From a bacterium (lineage in GTDB: Bacteria > Margulisbacteria > Marinamargulisbacteria > JAAEMD01), in the NCBI GenBank assembly GCA_024225875.1, contig JAAEMD010000168.1:1-5708 (forward strand): a stretch of 5,708 nucleotides of DNA, given 5' to 3'. How positions within the stretch are numbered: the first letter of the stretch is position 1; each line of letters starts with the position of its first letter. The notes beneath the pieces are model-generated. The model did no database searches and was not told the origin of the DNA. It saw only the letters and a program-made list of their open reading frames with translations. The position numbers and the translations under genes are program-made. Below are positions 1-5,683 of the stretch, piece after piece.

Positions 1-28
1 CTATGAGCCCTTTTTTATGAATGTTCAT
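1..28 (-). CDS. 5' end of an unidentified gene, cut by the window start
   Basis: On the minus strand an ATG at 28-26 follows a near-perfect Shine-Dalgarno sequence (AGGAGG at 41-36) with a 7-base spacer. Nine codons are visible before the window ends, reading MNIHKKGLI, with no stop. The start is supported by the ribosome binding site rather than by homology, since nine residues are too few to name a product. The gene points the same way as pdxJ, whose stop lies 284 bases upstream of this ATG. It could be the next gene of a pdxJ transcript, but the long spacer and the structured leader argue for separate control. The basic start (HKK) does not identify a family. Confidence 0.6.
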
Positions 29-35
29 TACACGT

Positions 36-62
36 CCTCCTAAAAGTTTATATCTTTTAGGA
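36..62 (-). promoter_or_regulatory. Hairpin sequestering the Shine-Dalgarno site of the partial gene
   Basis: On the minus strand TCCTAAAAG (62-54) is perfectly complementary to CTTTTAGGA (46-38), giving a 9-bp stem around a 7-base loop (ATATAAA). The 3' arm contains the AGGA of the AGGAGG ribosome binding site, so the TCCT at the 5' arm acts as an anti-Shine-Dalgarno. The last GG of the site and the start codon remain outside the stem. The geometry resembles translational switches such as RNA thermometers or ligand- or protein-controlled leaders. That function is inferred; the pairing is directly visible. The stem has only three G-C pairs, so it should be only moderately stable. Confidence 0.6.
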
Positions 63-79
63 TAACTCTCTCTTCTCTT

Positions 80-95
80 AAAAAAGCATGCTTTT
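80..95 (-). repeat. 14-bp perfect palindrome, possible operator or weak terminator
   Basis: Positions 82-95 read AAAAGCATGCTTTT, a perfect palindrome. On the minus strand it is followed by two more T, giving six T in all. It could fold as a short stem with a CATG loop plus U-tract and act as a weak intrinsic terminator for pdxJ transcripts. It could also be a dimer-bound operator upstream of the partial gene at 28. The stem has only one G-C pair with a four-base loop, so the terminator reading is weak. Confidence 0.45.
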
Positions 96-105
96 CTACT
101 GGTTT

Positions 106-180
106 ATTTTACTTTGGCTGTTTTTAGATGCGATTGCCCTGTATAAAGTAATGAAAGCTATAGCTGTTCCAAAGTAAAAT
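106..180. repeat. 12-bp perfect inverted repeat enclosing 51 bases
   Basis: ATTTTACTTTGG at 106-117 is the exact reverse complement of CCAAAGTAAAAT at 169-180. The enclosed 51 bases contain a separate 10-bp palindrome (AGCTATAGCT, 156-165) and a further AAAGTAA word at 145-151. By rough count a 12-bp match is unlikely by chance in a spacer of this size. No transposase, tRNA end or coding frame is associated. The arms may form a long-loop RNA stem or be paired protein-binding sites. The rest of 29-312 shows no convincing gene. Confidence 0.55.
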
Positions 181-312
181 GTCAGACACTTAAAGTTTTC
201 AAATGACTTCGTTAATGTACGGCCAGTACGCAGCACTCAGGCATTTAAACGGACATTTCAATTTGTACCATCTATACATCAGAAAGTATATAAGAATTGC
301 TGCTGCGTTCTT

Positions 313-1026
313 TCAATTTCTTTTATTGATTATACTTATCATTTCATATACGGCCTGTTTTATACCAGTAAAAAGTGACCTGCATATTATGCTGTGTCCA
401 ATATTCAGTTCTTCTATATCAGGAATCTGTGCTATTGGAGCTGTATTAAAATATTTTAAGCCATGCCCGGCATTAACTTTAAGGTTTATCCCGGCTGCAT
501 AAGCTGCGGCTTCTTTTATTTTTTTAAGCTCTTGTCTCTGTGTGTGGTTTGCAGCATTTGCGTAACGGCCTGTATGTATTTCAATGTAATCAGTATTAAT
601 TTTACGTGCGGCACTGATTTGATCAAAATCAGGATCAATAAAAATAGATACCTTTATTCCTGCTGATTTTAACCTGTTAACCGCTGTCTGCAGGTTGCTT
701 TGATTAGATATAACATCCAGCCCGCCTTCAGTTGTTAACTCTTCCCTTTTTTCCGGTACAAGACAGCAGAACATGGGCTTTATGTCAGCAGCTATGCTCA
801 GCATTTCATCTGTAGCAGCCATTTCAAGGTTAAGACGGGGAACAAAACCTGCCAGCTTGTGAACATCCTTATCCTGTATGTGTCTTCTATCTTCTCGAAG
901 ATGAATAGTTATACCATCAGCTCCAGCGGCCAGAGCTTCTTTTGCGGCTTGAATCAAGTCCGGCTCTTCCTCGCCACGGGCTTGTCTTAACGTAGCTACA
1001 TGATCAATATTTACACCCAGTTTCAT
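313..1026 (-). CDS. pdxJ: Pyridoxine 5'-phosphate synthase (PdxJ)
   Basis: PdxJ is the cytosolic TIM-barrel enzyme that closes the ring in DXP-dependent vitamin B6 synthesis. It condenses 3-amino-2-oxopropyl phosphate with 1-deoxy-D-xylulose 5-phosphate to give pyridoxine 5'-phosphate. The 237-residue product is near the usual length (E. coli about 243) and starts with the canonical MKLGVNIDHVATLR. Family landmarks are present: N6, D8 and H9 at the substrate site, IHLREDRRHI with H42 and R44, the NLEM segment with E68, NAGHGL with H188, and LNIGHSII near the C-terminus. By alignment in mind, H42, E68 and H188 match the catalytic His, Glu and His of the E. coli enzyme. The ATG is preceded by AAAGGG (1041-1036), 9 bases away. 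The gene stands head to head with ispG. No key residue is missing. Confidence 0.97.
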   Translation of the reverse strand: MKLGVNIDHVATLRQARGEEEPDLIQAAKEALAAGADGITIHLREDRRHIQDKDVHKLAGFVPRLNLEMAATDEMLSIAADIKPMFCCLVPEKREELTTEGGLDVISNQSNLQTAVNRLKSAGIKVSIFIDPDFDQISAARKINTDYIEIHTGRYANAANHTQRQELKKIKEAAAYAAGINLKVNAGHGLKYFNTAPIAQIPDIEELNIGHSIICRSLFTGIKQAVYEMISIINKRN

Positions 1027-1143
1027 TGAACTATGCCCTTTCTCTATATTATTTAGTTTTTTTATATAAAATGAAGGTAATAAATCTTAAATAATGTCAA
1101 TATATTTAAAATTTGTACTGTTTCATAATCTGATCTTTATAAG

Positions 1144-1178
1144 ATAAAGTAATTGAATGAAATTATATGTTACTTTAT
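1144..1178. repeat. 9-bp inverted repeat in the pdxJ-ispG divergent spacer
   Basis: ATAAAGTAA (1144-1152) and TTACTTTAT (1170-1178) are exact reverse complements separated by 17 bases. The spacer includes ATTATA at 1162-1167, which reads TATAAT on the minus strand and could be a pdxJ -10 box, although I find no convincing -35 upstream of it. Two inverted half-sites around a promoter element would suit an operator, but this is inference. The arm also shares the 10-mer ATAAAGTAAT with positions 143-152 downstream of pdxJ. Confidence 0.4.
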
Positions 1179-1203
1179 TATAAACCTGCTTAATGATATA
1201 AAA

Positions 1204-1232
1204 TTTTTTTTTTAAATACCAGACTATATAAT
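1204..1232 (+). promoter_or_regulatory. Candidate ispG promoter (-10 TATAAT with upstream T tract)
   Basis: TATAAT at 1227-1232 is a perfect -10 hexamer, 78 bases before the ispG start codon. The position where a -35 would lie is occupied by a run of ten T (1204-1213), with no good TTGACA match. The spacer is very AT-rich, so a TATAAT match by chance is quite possible. If used, it implies a start near 1239 and a leader of about 70 bases that contains the small hairpin at 1245-1262. Confidence 0.3.
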
Positions 1233-1244
1233 GCATTATTTTAC

Positions 1245-1262
1245 CCTGATATGAAAATCAGG
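1245..1262 (+). promoter_or_regulatory. Small hairpin in the presumed ispG leader
   Basis: CCTGAT (1245-1250) pairs with ATCAGG (1257-1262) around a 6-base loop. It lies 47 bases before the ispG start and 32 bases before its Shine-Dalgarno site, so it does not cover the ribosome binding site. No known riboswitch core is recognisable. It may be incidental structure. Confidence 0.25.
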
Positions 1263-1309
1263 TTGAAAATGTATTTTATGGTAAATCTAATTGTAAGGAT
1301 AAGTATCTG

Positions 1310-2518
1310 ATGATTACAAGACGGGTTACGCCAACTGTTAAAATTGGTGATATTTTAATGGGATCTGAACATCCTGTTGTTGTACAGTCAATGACGGATG
1401 TGCCTACTGCAAATGTGGCAGCAACTGTTTCTCAAATTAAAGAACTGGTTGATGCTGGTTCAGAGCTGGTAAGGATTACTGTAAATGACAGGGCAGCTAT
1501 GGATGCTGTTTTACACATTGACAGATCTTTGAAAAATGACGGGTATGATGTTCCCATAGCAGGCGATTTTCATTATAACGGCCATAAACTCCTGAAGGAA
1601 AATATTCCTGCAGCTAAAGCTTTAGCTAAATACAGGATTAACCCGGGTAATACAGGAAAAGGCAGCATAAAATATGATAACTTTTCAACTATTATAAATA
1701 TAGCTGCAGAATTAGGTAAGCCGGTACGCATAGGTATCAACTGGGGCTCTCTTGATCAAGAGCTGTTCTTGTCTATGATGAGTGAAAATGAAAAAAGAAA
1801 AAAACCACTGGAATTTAAAGAAGTGGTATATGCTGCAATGGTTAGAAGCGCTTTGGAAAATGCTGCAATGGCTGAAAAGATGGGCCTGTCTAAGGATAAG
1901 ATCGTGCTTAGTGTAAAGATGTCGGATGTTATTGATATGAAAAATGTATATGAAATTCTTGCTGAAAAATGTGACTATGTCTTACATTTAGGTTTAACTG
2001 AAGCAGGTGGCAGTATTCAGGGTGTTGTAGCAAGTTCGGCTGCCTTATCTCTTCTTCTACAGCATGGGATAGGAGATACAATACGAGTTTCTCTGACACC
2101 TGAACCAGGCATGAAACGTGATATGGAAGTCAGGGTTTGCAGATCATTATTACAATCTATGGGTATTAGATATTTTATGCCGGTGGTTATAAGTTGTCCT
2201 GGCTGTGGCAGAACAGACAGTGATGCTTATATCCGTTTAGCTGATGATGTCCGTAAATATATTGGTTCAAGGATTAATGAATGGAAAAATTTATATAGTG
2301 GCATTGAAAAACTTCAGGTTGCAGTTATGGGCTGTATTGTTAATGGGCCTGGTGAGAGTAAACATGCTGATATTGGGATAAGTCTGCCAGGCAGTTCTGA
2401 GGCTCCTGTATGTCCTGTTTATCAGGACGGAAAACTGATGTTCAATCTGAGTGGTAATAATATTAAAGATCAATTCTTTAATGTTCTGGAAGAGTATATT
2501 AAGATGCGCTTTTCTTAG
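1310..2518 (+). CDS. ispG: 4-hydroxy-3-methylbut-2-enyl diphosphate synthase (IspG/GcpE)
   Basis: IspG is the [4Fe-4S] enzyme of the MEP isoprenoid pathway. It reductively opens 2-C-methyl-D-erythritol 2,4-cyclodiphosphate to give HMBPP, using electrons from flavodoxin or ferredoxin, in the cytosol. The 402-residue product shows the N-terminal barrel (PVVVQSMT at 22-29, GDFHYNGHKLL at 85-95, RINPGN at 109-114, LTEAGG at 229-234). The C-terminal iron-sulfur domain has C296 and C299 in SCPGCGRT and C342 in GCIVNGPGES, with E349 matching the conserved acidic residue next to the cluster. All three cluster cysteines are present. The insertion pattern and the GDFHYNGHK, NWGSLDQ and NGPGESKHADIGISLPG wording resemble the alphaproteobacterial form, longer than the E. 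coli enzyme. AAGGA at 1295-1299 precedes the ATG by 10 bases. The 3' end overlaps the convergent gene by 20 bases. Confidence 0.97.
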   Translation: MITRRVTPTVKIGDILMGSEHPVVVQSMTDVPTANVAATVSQIKELVDAGSELVRITVNDRAAMDAVLHIDRSLKNDGYDVPIAGDFHYNGHKLLKENIPAAKALAKYRINPGNTGKGSIKYDNFSTIINIAAELGKPVRIGINWGSLDQELFLSMMSENEKRKKPLEFKEVVYAAMVRSALENAAMAEKMGLSKDKIVLSVKMSDVIDMKNVYEILAEKCDYVLHLGLTEAGGSIQGVVASSAALSLLLQHGIGDTIRVSLTPEPGMKRDMEVRVCRSLLQSMGIRYFMPVVISCPGCGRTDSDAYIRLADDVRKYIGSRINEWKNLYSGIEKLQVAVMGCIVNGPGESKHADIGISLPGSSEAPVCPVYQDGKLMFNLSGNNIKDQFFNVLEEYIKMRFS

Positions 2519-4334
2519 CCGGGTCTTTTGTATTAAGAAAATTCTTTCTTATTTCATTATAGTCCGGGTGTATCCTGTCTAATAATTTAAATGTTTTCAA
2601 TGCAGACTCAAAATCTTTATTTATATAGTAAGAGAAGCCAAGTAAATATAGGATCTTAGGGTTCCTGGGATGTATCATCGCACCTTTTTCCATTATATCA
2701 ATGGCTTCAGTATGTTTATTTTGTCGTAACAGGATACGGCAAAGGTTAATATAAGCCAGCTCATACTGACCTCTTTCGATACTGTAGCGGAAATGATTGA
2801 TCGCCATTTCAACGTTCCCTTCCTGTTCAAGGATAACACCGAGGTTATTATATGCCGTACTATATCCGCCACCAGGGCTGGCAGCAATAGAATTGGAGAA
2901 AGCTTCTTTAGCTTTTTTAAATTTGCCCATACGGAAATACTCAACACCCACGTTATTATGTAAAAGAAAGCTGTTCGGTTCATATTTCAAATCGTGCTCA
3001 TACAGGGCGACAGGTGTTTTCCAGTCTATATTACGAATTATTGTGCAGGTTGAAAAATAAATTACAAAAAACAATGGCACCGCCACTGATATTAGTATGA
3101 TCGTTTTTTGCTTTCTGTTTTTTAAGATTATCTTTAATACTTTATCTATGATAATACAGCAAAGGGCAATAAAGCCTGTACTGGGCAGGTATAGCCAGTG
3201 TTCTCTAATGGTGGATGCGAGTGGTAATATAACATTGTATACAGGGCCCAGAGCTATGAAGAACCATAAAAGCCAGAAAGTACCACTGGACTTAAGGTAC
3301 TTCATAATTAATGCTGATATAACTAATATTAAGGGTACGCCCAGTAATAGATAAGGATTTAACAGGCTTTCCTGGTAAAAATGATACTCCATATGTAAAT
3401 TAAATGGAAATAAAAGCAGACTGAAGTACTTAAAAAGTATATGTGGTACAGTTGCAATTCTGCTCCATAAAGGAGCAGAAGCAATCATAGAAAGGGTTGT
3501 GCTTTTGCCGATGGCAGGTAACACCCTTATTCCAGCAAATGCTATCATTACAGTATTTATTAATAATAACCATATTATTTGCAGGAGATCTTGTTTGCTT
3601 TGTTTTTTGTAAATAAATACATAGGCGGCAATAATTACAGGTATGGTTACAGCGTTTTCTTTAGATATGAAAGCCAGTATGAATGTTATTAAAGACAGTG
3701 GATAATACCACTTTTTTGTTTTGCCCCATATAAAAAAAATAAAACAAATAAGAGAGAACAATAAAAAAAGAGCATCACCACGTCCTGATATGTAGGTTAC
3801 ACTTTCTATGTGTACAGGGTGTACAGCAAATATTACGGCAATTATAAAGGCAAGGTTTTTACGGATATTTATTTTTACTAATAAATAAAAGATAAGAAGG
3901 CTGTTTAAGGTATGGATTAAAATATTTGTTAAGTGATAACCGACTGGATTAAGTTTCCATAGCTTGTAGTCTATTATATAGGATATTATTTGTACTGGAC
4001 GATAGAATTTTCCGATTGATGCCTTTTGACCAAAGGCCGAGGAAGTGAATATATATATAATATTTTTAAATGACTTTATCATTGGGTTAGCCACAATCAT
4101 TACTTCATCATCCCATAGGAAGGGGGTTGTAATAATGTTGAAGTAACATATTAAAACCAGTAAACAGATTGCAAGTATCTGTAGAGCTGTCTGGTGAGTT
4201 ATTAGAGCATTTTTAATAGTGCTTATATGGCTGGATAAATGATTTTTGTTATGGAATCTGACTATAGTTCTATCAGGTTTTATGACAGGAATTTTAATCA
4301 TTATGCTTTTCAATAATTGATTAAGCTTATTCAT
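2499..4334 (-). CDS. TMTC-like GT-C membrane glycosyltransferase with C-terminal TPR repeats
   Basis: The 611-residue product is a polytopic membrane protein. Residues 1-48 are polar and basic and probably cytosolic. About 12 hydrophobic segments follow between 50 and 430. The first large loop carries WDDE (74-77), NPMI and FYRPVQ (110-115), then YHLTNILIHTLNS (133-145), HPVHIESV (172-179), SGRGDALF (183-190), ISKENAV (223-229) and EHWLYLPSTG (378-387). This is the pattern of bacterial relatives of TMTC/PMT-type GT-C transferases, which use a lipid-linked sugar donor and an acidic motif in the first outer loop (here D75, D76, E77). Residues 455-593 form about four TPR units with the usual G-Y-A-F-P spacing. 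Donor and acceptor cannot be read from sequence; protein O-glycosylation is the likeliest family role. AAGGAG (4348-4343), 8 bases from the ATG, supports the start. The gene overlaps the ispG tail by 20 bases. Confidence 0.85.
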   Translation of the reverse strand: MNKLNQLLKSIMIKIPVIKPDRTIVRFHNKNHLSSHISTIKNALITHQTALQILAICLLVLICYFNIITTPFLWDDEVMIVANPMIKSFKNIIYIFTSSAFGQKASIGKFYRPVQIISYIIDYKLWKLNPVGYHLTNILIHTLNSLLIFYLLVKINIRKNLAFIIAVIFAVHPVHIESVTYISGRGDALFLLFSLICFIFFIWGKTKKWYYPLSLITFILAFISKENAVTIPVIIAAYVFIYKKQSKQDLLQIIWLLLINTVMIAFAGIRVLPAIGKSTTLSMIASAPLWSRIATVPHILFKYFSLLLFPFNLHMEYHFYQESLLNPYLLLGVPLILVISALIMKYLKSSGTFWLLWFFIALGPVYNVILPLASTIREHWLYLPSTGFIALCCIIIDKVLKIILKNRKQKTIILISVAVPLFFVIYFSTCTIIRNIDWKTPVALYEHDLKYEPNSFLLHNNVGVEYFRMGKFKKAKEAFSNSIAASPGGGYSTAYNNLGVILEQEGNVEMAINHFRYSIERGQYELAYINLCRILLRQNKHTEAIDIMEKGAMIHPRNPKILYLLGFSYYINKDFESALKTFKLLDRIHPDYNEIRKNFLNTKDPAKKSAS

Positions 4335-4408
4335 ATGTTTTGCTCCTTAGAGATAAAAAGGTATATATTCTTGTTAAAAAATTGCCTGGTTGTTTAATAA
4401 AGCCGTAT

Positions 4409-4445
4409 CTAATGCAGTATTAGAAATGCTAAAAACATTTTTAGC
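4409..4445 (-). promoter_or_regulatory. Two adjacent hairpins in the leader of the TPR membrane protein gene
   Basis: GCTAAAAA (4428-4435) and TTTTTAGC (4438-4445) are exact complements with only two bases between them, so the actual loop would be larger. CTAAT (4409-4413) and ATTAG (4419-4423) form a second, smaller stem. Both lie between the candidate promoter at 4477-4504 and the start at 4334. Neither is followed by a U-tract on the minus strand, so neither is a typical terminator for the upstream gene, and neither covers the ribosome binding site at 4343-4348. Their role is unknown. Confidence 0.35.
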
Positions 4446-4476
4446 TGGCTATATCTTCTGAAATTCATTAAGTTTC

Positions 4477-4504
4477 TGTTTATTTAATCGCAGTGTTTTG
4501 TCAA
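4477..4504 (-). promoter_or_regulatory. Candidate promoter for the TPR membrane protein gene
   Basis: On the minus strand a perfect -35 TTGACA occupies 4504-4499. With a 16-base spacer it is followed by TAAACA (4482-4477), a poor -10 match with three of six bases. A short inverted repeat, TGTCA (4499-4503) and TGACA (4512-4516), overlaps the -35 and might be an operator. The predicted leader is about 135 bases. The site lies in the 223-base gap after the upstream gene, so the membrane protein gene may be transcribed on its own. Confidence 0.3.
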
Positions 4505-4557
4505 TTTTACGTGACACAGGTATATAACATTTTAAACTAAAAAATATTTTTTTAAAA

Positions 4558-5637
4558 TTAAAGATATGTTTTTTTCACTGCTATTTGCTTAGCAGTTACT
4601 TTAGTTTTTGCTGTTACTATTCCATTACTATTAACAAATATAATATTAAATCCTGATTTTTCTATGTTATTCATAGATAATATAGTGTTTAGTTCATTAT
4701 TTGAACCAGAAGGCTTATATTCATCAGTTTGTATCAATATATTTTCGACATTCGGATAAAAATACAAGATGCTTTCAATGCTTATCTTGTTATTCAATGT
4801 AAAAAACAATTTCGAAAACTCTGTCATGTTTTTTATCGATCGCAATTTAACATTTTTTACTTTATTTCTGTTTTCTGTTAATTTATTCCAGGAATGTAAA
4901 ATATTATTATATAGTTTTGCAATACTGTCTAATATTAACTTGTGTTCATCGCTGTTATTGTTTTCAGTTTTGTATGATGGATTTAAAATGTTTAATATAT
5001 CATTATACAGCTTAACTTTTTTATTCTTCTCACAGGATTTTTGTAAACTGCTGTTATGTATAAAATCAAATAAATTAGAGGTTTTTATTAGATTGTGATT
5101 CTTAATATAATTGATAATGTCAGCAGATTTGATTTGACAGGATAAAGGTAAACTGGTCTCTTCTTTTATGCGAAAATACTGTAAATAACTGTACACCCAG
5201 GGTACTGCTATTTTCATGTCATTTCCAATCGACAAGTCCTGGTTTACAATTAATTTATCAAAATTAATAATACTATTTTCAAAAGCAGTAATTGTCGTAT
5301 GCAGTAAACTATCACCTTCCTCAAAACAGCCTCCTGTACCTATCTCACGTGCATTCGTGTTACTTATTATACATGCTTTAAAAAAACTAAAGTGACTGGT
5401 CAGATATGCAGAAGTGTCATTGTTTAATGATTTAAGATCCACAGCGTTATATTTAATTGCTGTTATAGATAACATTAGTCCTGAATTCGTTGCCCGTTTG
5501 TTATATGTTAAAGCATGTTGTTTATGTGGAGTGACCATTTCAGTGTTTATACACATTTGGGAAATATCCTGACCAATATGAAAGGATGTCTGGCTGACAT
5601 TCTTTGGGGCTATATAGGGCTTGCTGACGCAGCCCAA
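4558..5637 (-). CDS. Unrecognised protein, probable lipoprotein with a disrupted N-terminus
   Basis: I do not recognise this protein. The open frame runs 359 codons from a TTG at 5637-5635, which directly follows an in-frame TGA and has no Shine-Dalgarno site. The first residues are MGCVSKPYIAP, and the Cys at 3 looks like a lipoprotein +1 cysteine. A hydrophobic signal-like stretch lies just upstream in another frame (5683-5636). The body has no further membrane segment. Residues 170-300 are rich in Asn, Lys, Ile and Ser and look largely helical. Six cysteines (3, 29, 89, 104, 167, 202) are present. GC is low, especially in the C-terminal half (22% and 30% in two counted 60-base lines). An alternative start is M28 (ATG at 5556-5554), preceded by CAGGA, which would give a protein without a signal. 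A frameshifted gene, a sequencing error and an intact cytosolic protein are all possible. Confidence 0.6.
   Translation of the reverse strand: MGCVSKPYIAPKNVSQTSFHIGQDISQMCINTEMVTPHKQHALTYNKRATNSGLMLSITAIKYNAVDLKSLNNDTSAYLTSHFSFFKACIISNTNAREIGTGGCFEEGDSLLHTTITAFENSIINFDKLIVNQDLSIGNDMKIAVPWVYSYLQYFRIKEETSLPLSCQIKSADIINYIKNHNLIKTSNLFDFIHNSSLQKSCEKNKKVKLYNDILNILNPSYKTENNNSDEHKLILDSIAKLYNNILHSWNKLTENRNKVKNVKLRSIKNMTEFSKLFFTLNNKISIESILYFYPNVENILIQTDEYKPSGSNNELNTILSMNNIEKSGFNIIFVNSNGIVTAKTKVTAKQIAVKKTYL
5617..5635 (-). repeat. GC-rich hairpin at the lipobox / frame break
   Basis: On the minus strand GGGCTGC (5635-5629) pairs with GC plus AGCCC (5624-5623 and 5621-5617), leaving a single bulged A at 5622 and a four-base loop GTCA. 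This is the most GC-rich structure in an AT-rich neighbourhood. It begins at the GGG where the signal-peptide frame and the main frame separate. It could hinder ribosomes or sequencing chemistry, or be incidental. Confidence 0.45.
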
Positions 5638-5683
5638 TCATCAAAAAAACAAAAGAACTGAGAAAAGAAGAGATGAATAGCAT
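5635..5683 (-). other. Out-of-frame lipoprotein signal peptide remnant
   Basis: An ATG at 5683-5681 opens a frame reading MLFISSFLSSFVFLMI, a continuous hydrophobic and serine-rich stretch of signal-peptide length. If one G of the GGG at 5635-5633 is skipped, it continues as G-C-V-S-K-P, giving LMIGC, which fits the lipobox pattern, and then the long downstream frame. As written it instead continues GLRQQALYSP and stops about 30 codons later. Reservations are the lack of any Lys or Arg before the hydrophobic stretch and the absence of a clear Shine-Dalgarno site. An in-frame TAA at 5704-5702 limits any upstream extension. Confidence 0.55.

Noticed and set aside
228..308. 8-bp inverted repeat ACGCAGCA / TGCTGCGT with a 65-base loop
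   Set aside because: A match of this length is expected about once by chance in a spacer this size, and one arm borders the pdxJ stop.
203..502. Plus-strand open frame of 99 codons
   Set aside because: It runs antisense into pdxJ, has no good ribosome binding site, and its product shows no recognisable family.
1027..1309. Riboswitch (TPP, FMN or similar) in the pdxJ-ispG spacer
   Set aside because: No recognisable conserved riboswitch core; only short AT-rich stems are visible.
2797..3060. Plus-strand open frame of 87 codons inside the TPR region
   Set aside because: It is antisense to TPR-coding sequence whose repeats are clearly conserved on the other strand.
4539..4552. 14-base A/T-only palindrome after the unknown gene, as an intrinsic terminator
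   Set aside because: The stem has no G-C pair and sits in an AT-rich run, so it is not distinguishable from base composition.
4769..5098. Plus-strand hydrophobic open frame of 109 codons
   Set aside because: It is antisense to the Asn/Lys-rich part of the unknown gene; reverse complements of such AT-rich codons give Phe/Leu-rich pseudo-membrane proteins.
5581..5605. Hairpin AAAGGATGTC / GACATTCTTT within the unknown gene
   Set aside because: On the mRNA strand it contains an A-C mismatch and lies in coding sequence; no reason to assign it a function.
5617..5683. Programmed frameshift joining the signal peptide to the main frame
   Set aside because: Slippage at the seven-T run (5649-5643) leads straight to a TGA in the main frame, so the shift must happen later at ATT-GGG, where no standard slippery motif is present. 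Mutation or sequencing error is simpler.
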